Positions 40,262-47,898 of a DNA stretch of 47,898 bases are shown here, piece by piece (within the stretch, counting starts at the first letter, position 1; each line of letters starts with the position of its first letter). A model generated the notes under the pieces. That model searched no databases and was not told where the DNA came from. It saw only the letters and a list, made by a program, of their open reading frames with translations. This stretch comes from Collinsella sp. (lineage in GTDB: Bacteria; Actinomycetota; Coriobacteriia; Coriobacteriales; Coriobacteriaceae): positions 1 through 47,898 of the forward strand of contig DXZQ01000018.1 in assembly GCA_019419585.1 (NCBI GenBank). The letters run 5' to 3'. Position numbers and translations under genes: made by a program.

Positions 40262-41488
40262 ATGAGCAAGGAAAAAGTCGTTCTCGCATATTCCGGTGGT
40301 CTTGATACATCCGTATGTGTCAAGTGGCTCCAGGACGAGAAGAATCTCGATGTCGTTTGCGTCTGCGGCAACGTGGGCCAGGAGGAGACCGGCTTGGATG
40401 CCAAGAAGCAGAAGGCGCTTGACCTGGGCGTTCTCGATTGCCAGGTGCTCGACCTGCGCGACGAGTTCTCCGATGAGTTCCTGACTAAGGCCATCGCCGC
40501 AAACTCCATGTACGAGAACAAGTACCCGCTGCTCTCCGCGCTGTCTCGCCCGCTGCTCGCCAAGAAGCTTGTCGAGGTCGCTCACGAGTTTGGCGCGACC
40601 TACGTCGCCCACGGCTGCACCGGCAAGGGTAACGACCAGGTTCGTTTTGAGGCTGCCGTCAAGGCCCTCGACCCCGAGCTTAAGGTTATCGCCCCGGTTC
40701 GCGAGTGGGATCTGAAGTGCCGTCCGGACGAGGTCGCCTACGCCCACGCCCACAACGTGCCGGTTCCCGAAGGTGCCAACGACAACCCCTATTCCATCGA
40801 CGACAACCTGTGGGGTCGCGCCATTGAGTGCGGTCACCTGGAGGATCCCTGGAACGAGCCGCTCGACGACGCCTGGGTTATGACCAAGAACCCCGAGGAT
40901 ACGCCCGACGCCCCGACCTACACCGAGATTGAGTTTGAGGCGGGCAAGCCCGTCGCCGTCGACGGCAAGAAGATGAAGCTCTCCGAGATCGTCATCGTCC
41001 TTAACAAGATTTCCGGCGACAATGGCTTTGGTCGCCTGGACCTGGTCGAGGATCGTCTGGTGGGCCTCAAGAGCCGCGAGTGCTATGAGGTCCCCGGCGC
41101 CCTGACGCTTATCACCGCCCACAAGGCGCTCGAGGACATTTGCGTCGAGGGCGACCTGCTCAAGGAGAAGATTAAGCTTGAGCAGGATTGGGCCACCGCC
41201 GTGTATAACGGCCAGTGGTACAGCCCGCTCAAAAACGCGCTCGATGCCTTTATGGCCGACACCCAGAAGTTCGTGACCGGCACCGTCCGTCTGAAGTTCT
41301 TTAAGGGCAACTGCCATGTCGTCGGCCGCAAGAGCCCCTTCAGCCTCTACGATTACGGCCTGGCCACCTACGACCGCGACACCACGTTTGATGAGAAGGC
41401 CAGCGCCGGCTTTATCGAGATCGATACGCTGTCGCTCAAGACGTGGGCTAAGGTCCAGGGTCCCAGCTCCGCTGCAGCCCAGGCCTAA
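40262..41488 (+). CDS. argG: argininosuccinate synthase
   Basis: ArgG joins citrulline and aspartate with ATP, the seventh step of arginine synthesis. The 408-residue length is typical. The PP-loop is LAYSGGLDTSVCVKWL (about 9-24), followed by the citrulline/aspartate site segments HGCTGKGNDQVRFE (about 118-131) and IDDNLWGRAIE. AAAGGAAA precedes ATG 40262. The gene is separated from argH by a 0.5-kb stretch with its own small gene, so the pair may not be a simple operon. Confidence 0.96.
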   Translation: MSKEKVVLAYSGGLDTSVCVKWLQDEKNLDVVCVCGNVGQEETGLDAKKQKALDLGVLDCQVLDLRDEFSDEFLTKAIAANSMYENKYPLLSALSRPLLAKKLVEVAHEFGATYVAHGCTGKGNDQVRFEAAVKALDPELKVIAPVREWDLKCRPDEVAYAHAHNVPVPEGANDNPYSIDDNLWGRAIECGHLEDPWNEPLDDAWVMTKNPEDTPDAPTYTEIEFEAGKPVAVDGKKMKLSEIVIVLNKISGDNGFGRLDLVEDRLVGLKSRECYEVPGALTLITAHKALEDICVEGDLLKEKIKLEQDWATAVYNGQWYSPLKNALDAFMADTQKFVTGTVRLKFFKGNCHVVGRKSPFSLYDYGLATYDRDTTFDEKASAGFIEIDTLSLKTWAKVQGPSSAAAQA

Positions 41489-41530
41489 GGCTTCTCTTCC
41501 TTGGTATCCGCGCGGCCCATCCGCGTGATA

Positions 41531-41671
41531 CATAACGGGCTCACGGGGTCCCTACCTTTCGTTATGCTTGCTGACACTTCTTAACATCGGTGGCCCCTAC
41601 GTTCCGCCCGCATATATGATGCCGCGTCTGCGGCTGAGTCCGAGCCCCGCCGGGGTTGTCCGGCGGGGCTC
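41531..41671 (+). terminator. hairpins after argG, probable terminator
   Basis: The strong element is GAGCCCCGCCGG (41642-41653) with CCGGCGGGGCTC (41660-41671), a perfect 12-bp stem with a 6-nt loop, followed by CTTCTATC. Nearer argG, CATAACG (41531-41537) can pair with CGTTATG (41560-41566). The T-tract is poor. Confidence 0.6.
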
Positions 41672-41719
41672 CTTCTATCAATTTGGCGGCTCTGTGCCTA
41701 TATATGAGGAGTATTCATT

Positions 41720-41890
41720 ATGTTCAATGCTATCGCGCATGCTTTGCTTGCCCTCGCGCCCGAGTTCGATGCTGCAAGGGTCGAGGACGTCCCTATGAGC
41801 CTGAAGGCCTGGATCGATGGTTCGCAGGGCAACATCCGGAGGGAGACGTTGGGCGCCAAGTGCATGGCGCGTCACTTCTTTGCAAATTAG
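41720..41890 (+). CDS. small protein of unknown function between argG and argH
   Basis: A 56-residue frame with GAGGAG about eight bases before ATG 41720. It reads MFNAIAHALLALAPEFDAAR at the start, then a mixed charged part (VEDVPMSLKAWIDGSQGN) and a basic end (RRETLGAKCMARHFFAN). The first third could form an amphipathic helix. I recognise no family. It is supported by its ribosome site and position after a terminator-like stem, and it could equally be a leader ORF for argH, 120 bases farther on. Confidence 0.45.
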   Translation: MFNAIAHALLALAPEFDAARVEDVPMSLKAWIDGSQGNIRRETLGAKCMARHFFAN

Positions 41891-42010
41891 CTACATGGCT
41901 CCGCACACGGTGGGGAATGTGTAAAACTAGCGGTTGAATAATCGCTTTAGCGACATGGCGTAACGCTTCGTGCGCCGATGTTTTGATATTTGATGAAAGG
42001 GGACGGTTCC

Positions 42011-43441
42011 ATGGCTCTTTGGGGCGGTCGTTTTGAGGCGGGCGTGGCCGAGGTCACGCAGGAGTTTGGCGCGTCGCTGCCGGTCGACAAACATCTCTAT
42101 AAGCAGGATATCGCCGGCTCTAAGGCGCATGCCAAAATGCTGGCGGCCCAGGGCATCATCAGTGCCGAGGACGAGCAGGCGATTGCCAAGGGCCTGACCG
42201 GAATCGAACAGGATATCGATGCCGGCAACTTCACCTTCGACATCAACGACGAAGACATTCATATGTCCATCGAGAGCGAGCTGACGCGTCGCATCGGCGA
42301 GGCCGGTAAGCGCTTGCATACCGGACGTTCGCGCAACGACCAGGTGGCGACCGACACACGCCTGGGCGTCAAGGCGCTGGCCAAGGAGCTCATGGAGGCC
42401 AATCTTGAGCTGCGCCATGTGCTGGTGGATGCGGCCAAGAAGTACGACAAGGTGATTCTGCCGGGCTACACGCACATGCAGCATGCTCAGCCCGTACTGC
42501 TGTCGCATCATCTGCTGGCGTATTCCTGGATGTTCGCGCGCGACTTTACGCGCCTGAAGGCCGCCTTTGATGCCGCCGACAACTGCCCGTTGGGTGCTGC
42601 CGCGCTTGCCGGCACGAGCTATCCGCTCGATCGCCAGTTGACGGCTGCCGAACTTGGCTTTGCGGGTGTGATCCCTAATTCGCTCGACGCTGTTTCCGAT
42701 CGCGATTTCCTGCTCGATCTGCATTACGCCGGCTCCGTTATGGCTATGCACCTGTCGCGTCTTTCCGAGGAGATCGTGCTGTGGTCGAGCTCCGAATTTG
42801 GCTTTATCACGCTTTCAGACTCCTACTCCACCGGCTCGTCTATCATGCCGCAGAAGAAGAATCCCGACTTTGCCGAGCTTATCCGCGGTAAGAGCGGTCG
42901 CGTGTACGGCAACCTGGTGCAGCTGCTGGTAACCATGAAGGGCCTGCCGCTCGCTTATAACAAGGACTTGCAGGAGGACAAGGAGGGCGCGCTCGATACC
43001 GCTCACACGCTCATGCAGTGCCTGTCCGTTATGGCCGGAATGATTTCGACCTGGACCGTCAACGAGGATGCCATGGCGCGCGAGTGCGGCGTGGGGCATC
43101 TTGCCGCCACCGATGTTGCCGATTACCTGGCTAAGCGTGGTCTGCCGTTCCGTGAGGCACATGCCGTGGTGGGCCATCTGGTCCTGATGTGTGAGAAGCA
43201 CGGCTGCAATCTTGAGGACCTGCCGTTTGAGGTGTTCCAGGAGGCAAGCCCGCTCTTTGAGCGCGACATTACCGAGGCGCTCGACATCCCGTCGATTGTC
43301 GCCGCACGCACGACCGAGGGCGGTACCGCCCCTGCCGCCGTTGCCGTGCAGCTGCAGCGTGCCGAGGCGCAGCTCGTGGCCGACGAAGGCGTGTTTGGAT
43401 CGCTAACCAAGGTTGTCGAGATGGGTCACGGGGCAAAGTAA
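42011..43441 (+). CDS. argH: argininosuccinate lyase
   Basis: ArgH splits argininosuccinate into arginine and fumarate, the last step of the pathway. The 476 residues belong to the fumarase/aspartase superfamily: HTGRSRNDQVATDTRL (about 106-121), PGYTHMQHAQPVLLSHH (about 152-168, catalytic His in the THMQHAQP stretch) and the signature loop GSSIMPQKKNPD (about 278-289, catalytic Ser). ATG 42011 follows AAAGGGGA. A terminator follows the stop by 54 bases. Confidence 0.96.
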   Translation: MALWGGRFEAGVAEVTQEFGASLPVDKHLYKQDIAGSKAHAKMLAAQGIISAEDEQAIAKGLTGIEQDIDAGNFTFDINDEDIHMSIESELTRRIGEAGKRLHTGRSRNDQVATDTRLGVKALAKELMEANLELRHVLVDAAKKYDKVILPGYTHMQHAQPVLLSHHLLAYSWMFARDFTRLKAAFDAADNCPLGAAALAGTSYPLDRQLTAAELGFAGVIPNSLDAVSDRDFLLDLHYAGSVMAMHLSRLSEEIVLWSSSEFGFITLSDSYSTGSSIMPQKKNPDFAELIRGKSGRVYGNLVQLLVTMKGLPLAYNKDLQEDKEGALDTAHTLMQCLSVMAGMISTWTVNEDAMARECGVGHLAATDVADYLAKRGLPFREAHAVVGHLVLMCEKHGCNLEDLPFEVFQEASPLFERDITEALDIPSIVAARTTEGGTAPAAVAVQLQRAEAQLVADEGVFGSLTKVVEMGHGAK

Positions 43442-43494
43442 AGGTTTGGCTGAAGACGTATTGTCCATTTATTGATAAAGCGTTTTTGCTTTAC

Positions 43495-43525
43495 GGGCGT
43501 CTGCTGATGCGGGCGCCCCTATTTT
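43495..43525 (+). terminator. terminator after argH
   Basis: GGGCGTCTGC (43495-43504) pairs with GCGGGCGCCC (43509-43518) around TGAT, with two G/T wobbles, then CTATTTT. A small TAAAGC/GCTTTA stem lies just before it. Confidence 0.72.
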
Positions 43526-43734
43526 GCTGCTATGGGGGAGGGGCTTGTCGAGAACTTCTGTAGGACCTTTGGGCAGGTTGTGAAGGGGGTACGTTCGCGG
43601 GTGGCAACCGACCGCCCGCTCTGTTCGATGTGGTTGATGAGCGGTCGGATGGTACTCTAATCGGGCTTCGAAACAGAAGTGACACATATGGAGCGCTTTA
43701 ATAAATTGCAGCGTTTCAATAAACAGCTTTTTGT
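43526..43734. other. non-coding stretch between argH and ndk
   Basis: No convincing gene. It holds one notable fold, CCGACCGC (43608-43615) with GCGGTCGG (43641-43648), loop 25 nt, and a wider ACTTCTGT/ACAGAAGT pairing (43554-43561, 43673-43680) that could close a 127-nt structured RNA. A role is not established. Confidence 0.4.
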
Positions 43735-43762
43735 TTAACTGCAGCTAAAACTCTGTTACGAT
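43735..43762 (+). promoter_or_regulatory. candidate ndk promoter
   Basis: TTAACT (43735-43740), a 16-bp spacer, and TACGAT (43757-43762) form a reasonable promoter about 64 bp before the ndk start, in an AT-rich patch. Confidence 0.5.
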
Positions 43763-43825
43763 GCAGTCCAGGCGGGTGCCGGAATGGGACTTGGGCACGC
43801 GCGAACCTACTTGAAAGGCTACCTT

Positions 43826-44230
43826 ATGGCTATCGAGAAGACCTTCATCATGATTAAGCCCGACGCCGTGCGCGATCGCAAGATCGGCGAGATCGTTGCT
43901 CGTATTGAGCGTAGCGGCCTTGTCATCGAGCGCATGGAGATGACCACGCTCGAGCGCGCTACCGTCGAGGAGCACTACGCCCATCTGGCCGACAAGCCCT
44001 TCTTTGGCGGTCTCTGCGACTTTATGACGAGCGGTCCGGTCGTCAAGATGGTCGTTTCCGGTCTCTCCGCTGTCTCCAAGATGCGCACCCTTATGGGCAC
44101 TACCAACCCGCTTGATGCTGCTCCTGGCACCATCCGCGGCGACTTCGCCGTCGATGTCAACGCCAACGTGATTCACGGCTCCGACTGCCTGGAGAACGCC
44201 GAGATCGAGATCAAGCGCTTCTTTGGCTAA
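43826..44230 (+). CDS. ndk: nucleoside diphosphate kinase
   Basis: Ndk balances nucleoside triphosphates by phosphate transfer through a His intermediate. The 134-residue protein is full length: EKTFIMIKPDAV at the start, the GGLCDFMTSGPVV loop, GTIRGDFA and the catalytic motif NVIHGSD (His117). GAAAGG lies seven bases before ATG 43826. A single-gene unit closed by a strong terminator. Confidence 0.97.
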   Translation: MAIEKTFIMIKPDAVRDRKIGEIVARIERSGLVIERMEMTTLERATVEEHYAHLADKPFFGGLCDFMTSGPVVKMVVSGLSAVSKMRTLMGTTNPLDAAPGTIRGDFAVDVNANVIHGSDCLENAEIEIKRFFG

Positions 44231-44268
44231 ACCAGCTTTGACTCCTTAAAGCTGTTAGCGTGTGGCTT

Positions 44269-44305
44269 GGGCGCCGCGGAGCTCCATCCGCGGCGCCCTT
44301 TTATA
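44269..44305 (+). terminator. rho-independent terminator after ndk
   Basis: GGGCGCCGCGGA (44269-44280) pairs perfectly with TCCGCGGCGCCC (44287-44298) and TTTTATATT follows. Confidence 0.92.
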
Positions 44306-44309
44306 TTCC

Positions 44310-44341
44310 AGTAGATTTTTGGGACATGCCTAGAAATCCAC
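44310..44341 (+). repeat. palindromic intergenic repeat, copy 2
   Basis: AGTAGATTTTTGGGACATGC and the next two bases (44310-44331) equal the reverse complement of 23861-23882. AGTAGATTT (44310-44318) can pair with AAATCCACT (44334-44342) with one mismatch. It lies between the ndk and rpiB terminators. Confidence 0.75.
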
Positions 44342-44346
44342 TAAAG

Positions 44347-44386
44347 AGCCCCCGCCTGGAATGTGCGTGCATTCCAGGCGGGGGCT
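44347..44386 (-). terminator. terminator for the minus-strand rpiB gene
   Basis: A perfect 16-bp stem, AGCCCCCGCCTGGAAT (44347-44362) with ATTCCAGGCGGGGGCT (44371-44386), loop 8 nt, and a short CTTTAG tract on the minus strand. Confidence 0.85.
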
Positions 44387-44413
44387 GTCGCTAGCGTATG
44401 GCGTTGTAAGTCT

Positions 44414-44881
44414 TTAGGCCTCGTCGACGACCTTGAGACCGCGGGTCTGGTCGATCTCGTTGAGGAGGTTGACGCGACGCTCGTGGCGGCCGCCCTCGAA
44501 CTCGGCGTCGAGCCACTCGTCGACGATCATCTTAGCGAGCTCGGAGCCAACGACGCGGGCGCCAAAGGCGAGCACGTTGGTGTTGTTGTGCATGCGGGAG
44601 AGCTTGGCGCTGAAGGGCTCGGAGCACACGACGGCGCGTACGCCCTCGACCTTGTTGGCAGCCAGGCTGATCCCGACGCCGGTACCGCAGATCAGGATGC
44701 CCAGGTCGACGTCGCCGTTGGCAACGGCCTTACCCACCTTGTAGCCGGCGATGGGGTAGTCAAAGCTCTCGGAGGTGTCGGTGCCAAAGTTCACGACCTC
44801 GCAGCCGCGCTCCTTCAGGTGCTCGGAAATGATGTTCTTGAGCTCGACGGCGGCGTGGTCGTTACCGATACCGATCTTCAT
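44414..44881 (-). CDS. rpiB: ribose-5-phosphate isomerase B (RpiB/LacAB family)
   Basis: RpiB interconverts ribose 5-phosphate and ribulose 5-phosphate. The 155-residue protein starts MKIGIGNDHAAVELK (Asp8, His9 of the active site) and carries ILICGTGVGISLAANK with catalytic Cys65, followed by HNNTNVLAFGARV. GAGAGGAAC lies before ATG 44881. LacA/LacB galactose-6-phosphate isomerases share the fold; no lac or allose genes are nearby, so the pentose-phosphate role is preferred. Confidence 0.9.
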   Translation of the reverse strand: MKIGIGNDHAAVELKNIISEHLKERGCEVVNFGTDTSESFDYPIAGYKVGKAVANGDVDLGILICGTGVGISLAANKVEGVRAVVCSEPFSAKLSRMHNNTNVLAFGARVVGSELAKMIVDEWLDAEFEGGRHERRVNLLNEIDQTRGLKVVDEA

Positions 44882-45153
44882 AGATGGTTCCTCTCTGGTC
44901 TGTGCGGCGCAAATGCTAAAGGTGTTTACCGCGTTCGACTGCATGATAGCGCGACTTTTGTGTAAACGCTCGGGCGTTTTTTGATCAAACGCTTTAGCAG
45001 GCAACAAGACCCGCTTTTCATGAATGAATGCCGCCAGTTTGTGCTCGAGCGCCGTCCGCCGGAACCATGGTTGCGGTTTTTGATGCATTGTTATCAAATA
45101 GAAGAGCTAATTATTTTTGAGAGACCAGCCCGTTATGCAAGCAGGAGATACCT
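44882..45153. other. divergent regulatory region between rpiB and the desulfidase gene
   Basis: No gene. AAACGC (44964-44969) with GCGTTT (44974-44979) and three further T looks like a small plus-strand terminator without an obvious gene before it. GTGTTTAC/GTAAAC copies flank the rpiB upstream part. The right half is AT-rich (TAATTATTTTTG near 45110) and probably holds the promoter of the gene at 45154. Confidence 0.4.
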
Positions 45154-46473
45154 ATGCCTACCGATTCCCTTCGTGATGCCGCGTTTTGCGATGTTTTGAA
45201 CCGCGAGCTTGTCTGTGCGCTCGGCTGCACCGAGCCTATTGCCGTTGCCTATGCAGCGGCGTTGGCGAGCCAGACGCTCGGTTGCGAACCCGATCATATG
45301 GACGTTGCCTGCTCGGGCAACATCATCAAGAACGTTAAGAGCGTGACCGTGCCCAACTCGGGCGGTATGCACGGTATTGAAGCTGCAGCCGTGCTGGGTG
45401 CCGTGGGCGGTGACGCCAAGAGCGCGCTTGAGGTGCTCGAGAGCGTTAACGATGAAGACCGCGCTCGTGTGGCCGAGCTCCTCGCCGACGCCGGCTACTG
45501 CGATGTGTCGCTTGTCGAGGGTGTGCCCAACCTCTACATCAAGGTGACTGCGACGGCCGGGGGCCATACCGCGGCCGTCGAGATTACCGATCACCACACT
45601 AATGTCACGTGCCATACGCTCGATGGTATTCCGGTATGCGGCAAGTCGGCGGGGGAGTGCGCCGCCTGCGCCGAGCGCGTGGTGGCCGAGCGTGCGGCAG
45701 ATAACGCCGATACGCCCATGTCCATTGATTCCATCATCGACTTTATCGAGGACGGTGACATTGAGGGCGCCCGCGCTGCCGTTGAGCGTCAGATTGAGCT
45801 GAATGGCGCAATCAGTGCCGAGGGCCTTGCGCACGCTTGGGGCGCCGAGGTGGGTCGTACGCTGCTGGGTGCTCGTGCCGATGACGTCGCCTGCCGTGCC
45901 CGTGCCCGTGCGGCCGCCGGGTCCGACGCCCGCATGAACGGTTGCGCGCTGCCGGTCGCCATTGTGTGCGGCTCGGGCAATCAAGGCATTACCTGCGCAT
46001 TGCCCGTCATGGAGTATGCCGAGTACCTGCGTTGCGACCACGAGCGTCTGGTGCGCGCCGTGATGCTGTCCGATCTTATCGCCGTGCATATCAAGAGCTA
46101 TATTGGTGCGCTTTCGGCGTTTTGCGGCGCTATTTGCGCCGCGTGCGGCGCCGGCGCTGCGATTACCTGGCTGTGCGGTGGCACGCGCGAGCAGATTGGC
46201 GCGACGGTCTCGAATACGCTCGGTAACGTGGGCGGCATCGTGTGCGACGGCGCCAAGGCGAGTTGTGCCGCCAAGATTTCGGCTGCCGTCGATGCGGCGA
46301 TTCTGGGACATGACATGGCCATGCAGGGGCGTGGCTTCCGTGCCGGCGAGGGTTTGATCCAGGATACCGTCGAGCAGACGATTGCCAGCATGGGCTACGT
46401 GGGCCGTGTGGGTATGAAGGACACCGACGTCGAGATCCTCAACATCATGATCGGCAAAACCCAAGTGTGCTAG
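45154..46473 (+). CDS. cyuA: L-cysteine desulfidase / UPF0597 (CyuA, YhaM) family protein
   Basis: A 439-residue protein related to the alpha subunit of iron-sulfur L-serine dehydratase. CyuA-type enzymes break L-cysteine to pyruvate, sulfide and ammonia with a [4Fe-4S] cluster. Conserved parts are LVCALGCTEPIAVAYA (Cys25), VACSGNIIKN, the VPNSGGMHGIEAA loop, VCGSGNQGITCALPV and GAICAACGAGAAITWLCGG, which hold the likely cluster cysteines. GCAGGAG precedes the ATG. It has no transporter next to it. Its stop codon overlaps that of the next gene. Confidence 0.87.
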   Translation: MPTDSLRDAAFCDVLNRELVCALGCTEPIAVAYAAALASQTLGCEPDHMDVACSGNIIKNVKSVTVPNSGGMHGIEAAAVLGAVGGDAKSALEVLESVNDEDRARVAELLADAGYCDVSLVEGVPNLYIKVTATAGGHTAAVEITDHHTNVTCHTLDGIPVCGKSAGECAACAERVVAERAADNADTPMSIDSIIDFIEDGDIEGARAAVERQIELNGAISAEGLAHAWGAEVGRTLLGARADDVACRARARAAAGSDARMNGCALPVAIVCGSGNQGITCALPVMEYAEYLRCDHERLVRAVMLSDLIAVHIKSYIGALSAFCGAICAACGAGAAITWLCGGTREQIGATVSNTLGNVGGIVCDGAKASCAAKISAAVDAAILGHDMAMQGRGFRAGEGLIQDTVEQTIASMGYVGRVGMKDTDVEILNIMIGKTQVC

Positions 46474-47228
46474 GACAGTTCGTCGGCTACTTGGTGTTCG
46501 TAGAAGGCTTCTACTACGGCGTTAAAGTCGCGGGCGAAGCCTTCCATGGTTCCGCGCCAGGTGACTCGGTTGGGCTTGCCCTGGCCTACATAGGCAGTCT
46601 GAATGCCGCAGGCGGGTTTAGGGAAGTCGCGTTTGGGATCGTTGCCCACCATAAGGACCTCGTGCGGTTCGAGCCCCATCACCTGAAGCTGCTCTAGATA
46701 GTAGGTGGCATCAGGCTTGCAGCGGGTGGCGTTTCCCATGTGCGTGACGAGCTCAAAGGGGGCGTCGGCCAGGTCGCCCCAACCCATGCGGCACTCGATG
46801 GCCCCCTGCGGAAAGCTGGGGTTGGTAAAGAGCGCGCAGCGCAGCCCTGCGTCCTGTACGGCCTGAAGCGCGGCGTGTGCGCCCGGCATGGCATGGGCGT
46901 TGATGAGTTCGTCATTCTTGTACGGAAGAACTTCGCGGTCGTAGTAGGTAAACGCCTCGTAGATAAGTGGGTCCGAGAGGCAAATGCCGCACCGGCGCTC
47001 AACCTCTTCTTGGTAGAACTCAAGATTGGTGCGATTGTCCGTGCCGCTGCGGCGATTGGCGTTGAGGTCGACCAGGATGGTGCCGAGGCGTGCCATCGTG
47101 CCACCGCGGCTGCGGCGCCCGATATCCGCGAGCATCGAAGAGACACCCTTAAAATAGCGAAGGATGAACGCGTTGAGGTTGATGCTAAGAAGCGTTTCGT
47201 CCATATCGAAAACGACTGCTTTGAGCAC
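46470..47228 (-). CDS. HAD family hydrolase
   Basis: A 252-residue HAD phosphatase, subfamily I type. The start is taken as GTG 47228, behind AAAGG, because motif I begins directly (VLKAVVFDMDETLLS, Asp8 and Asp10). A helical cap follows (about 20-120), motif II is LFTNPSFP, motif III includes the Lys in RCKPD, and motif IV is VGNDPKRDF. The NDP instead of the more common GDxxxxD start is typical of a YjjG-like group. Substrate unknown. Its stop and that of the preceding plus-strand gene share the four bases CTAG. Confidence 0.85.
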   Translation of the reverse strand: MLKAVVFDMDETLLSINLNAFILRYFKGVSSMLADIGRRSRGGTMARLGTILVDLNANRRSGTDNRTNLEFYQEEVERRCGICLSDPLIYEAFTYYDREVLPYKNDELINAHAMPGAHAALQAVQDAGLRCALFTNPSFPQGAIECRMGWGDLADAPFELVTHMGNATRCKPDATYYLEQLQVMGLEPHEVLMVGNDPKRDFPKPACGIQTAYVGQGKPNRVTWRGTMEGFARDFNAVVEAFYEHQVADELS

Positions 47229-47543
47229 GCGGGCACCTTTCTCGAAAAATCGATCTAGAATCGTTGGCTCTGGATACTTTACCCCAAAGCCGAATGCCTG
47301 GCTGGTTATCGTCAAGTTGCGAAGACGTGTGTTCATAAGATTACGAAAAAGTCTCCACACGAGTAAAAAATCGCAGTTCACGCTTGAAATCGAACTCATT
47401 TCCCCGTAACCTATACGAACGTGATTGCATAAGCGTCACATTAGTATCTGTCGGCTCCCGAGTGTTCCTAAACGTTGTGTGCTTGTCGCACCCTTCTGTA
47501 GGTCCTAGCAATCGGGGCCCCGTAGTTCGAAAGGGGTCCACCT
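47229..47543. promoter_or_regulatory. divergent upstream region and rpsA leader
   Basis: No gene is visible. The part next to rpsA (about 47410-47543) is probably the rpsA promoter and leader, and includes the palindrome GGGGCCCC (47515-47522) and an AAAGGGG ribosome site (47530-47536). TTGCAT (47424-47429) is a weak -35 candidate. Leaders of rpsA often bind S1 itself, but no specific element was recognised. Confidence 0.4.
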
Positions 47544-47898
47544 TTGAGTGAGATTCAGAACTCGTCCATTTTCTCTCTTGACGATGTCAACGAGGAGGAG
47601 ATGAACAACCTCATCGACGGTACGATTACCGACTTTGATGAGGGCGATCTCGTTAACGGCACTGTCGTTAAGATCGAGCATGACGAGGTGCTCGTTGACA
47701 TCGGATTCAAGTCCGAGGGCGTTATCCCGGTCCGCGAGCTGTCCATCCGCAAGGACGCTAACCCTGCAGACATCGTTGCACTCGGTGATCCCATCGAGGC
47801 CCTGGTTCTCCAGAAGGAGGACAAGGACGGTCGTCTGGTCCTGTCCAAGAAGCGTGCCGAGTACGAGCGTGCTTGGAACCGCATCGAGGAGAAGTTCA
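47544..47898 (+). CDS. rpsA: 30S ribosomal protein S1, 5' part
   Basis: The first 118 codons of ribosomal protein S1, cut by the window end. It starts at TTG 47544, seven bases after AAAGGGG. After an acidic start (FSLDDVNEEEMNNLIDGT) the first S1 RNA-binding domain is complete enough to recognise: EGDLVNGTVVKIEHDEVLVD, IGFKSEGVIPVREL, and the end of the domain with DGRLVLSKKRAEYERAW, the standard link to the second S1 domain. S1 recruits mRNA to the 30S subunit. Confidence 0.93.
   Translation, partial: MSEIQNSSIFSLDDVNEEEMNNLIDGTITDFDEGDLVNGTVVKIEHDEVLVDIGFKSEGVIPVRELSIRKDANPADIVALGDPIEALVLQKEDKDGRLVLSKKRAEYERAWNRIEEKF

Noticed and set aside
43597..43620. GGGTGGCAACCG resembling the T-box antiterminator core
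   Set aside because: It has an extra base against the GGGTGGnACCGCG consensus, no Stem I or specifier loop is visible, and the next gene is ndk, which is not a T-box target.

Overview
The window reads as a GC-rich actinobacterial chromosome segment of the Coriobacteriia type, most likely Collinsella or a close relative. The grounds are gene order and protein style: a division cluster with FtsZ, SepF and DivIVA but no FtsA, lysine- and arginine-poor acidic proteins, third-position G/C bias, and families of intergenic hairpins. The genus call is inference. The first 15 bases match the end of the Tn5/Nextera mosaic end, so the left edge is a library-adapter remnant at a contig end and not genome.

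Positions 96-15585 hold an almost complete division and cell-wall cluster, all on the plus strand: mraZ, rsmH, ftsL-like, ftsI-type PBP, murF, mraY, murD, ftsW, murG, murC, murB, ftsQ, ftsZ. murE and ftsA are absent. It continues with pgeF, then a complete phosphate module (pstS, pstC, pstA, pstB, phoU), then yggS, sepF, yggT and divIVA up to 23710. The pst module therefore sits inside the usual ftsZ-pgeF-yggS-sepF-yggT-divIVA neighbourhood. pgeF and pstS overlap by four bases, and an 11-bp-period direct repeat resembling a Pho box lies upstream of pgeF. yggT has no ATG, GTG or TTG start and appears to begin at ATC.

From 23.7 to 30 kb are a nitroreductase, a second phosphate system on the minus strand (PiT permease and DUF47/PhoU-like partner), a small unknown protein, a Bax-inhibitor-1 family membrane protein, a PARG-like protein whose second catalytic-motif Glu is Ala, and an SGNH hydrolase. 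A tandem array of three hairpins (29861-30076, period 80-81 bp) separates these from the thiamine genes thiD and thiC (minus strand). thiC is preceded by a clear TPP riboswitch. yaaA is broken by an amber codon in place of a conserved Trp and is flanked by two related long hairpins. An M18 aminopeptidase (minus) and polA (plus) follow.

From 38.5 kb onward come a nested set of hairpins, a Cof-type HAD phosphatase, then argG and argH with a small gene between them. The 0.55-kb region before argG carries a candidate promoter, a 24-codon leader ORF with a strong ribosome site and six Arg codons, and competing stem-loops. That is the layout of an arginine attenuator and is the strongest candidate for an undescribed regulatory system here. 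The right end holds ndk, rpiB, an iron-sulfur L-cysteine desulfidase-type protein, a HAD hydrolase, and the start of rpsA, cut by the window edge.

No tRNA, rRNA, CRISPR array, prophage or intact insertion sequence was seen.
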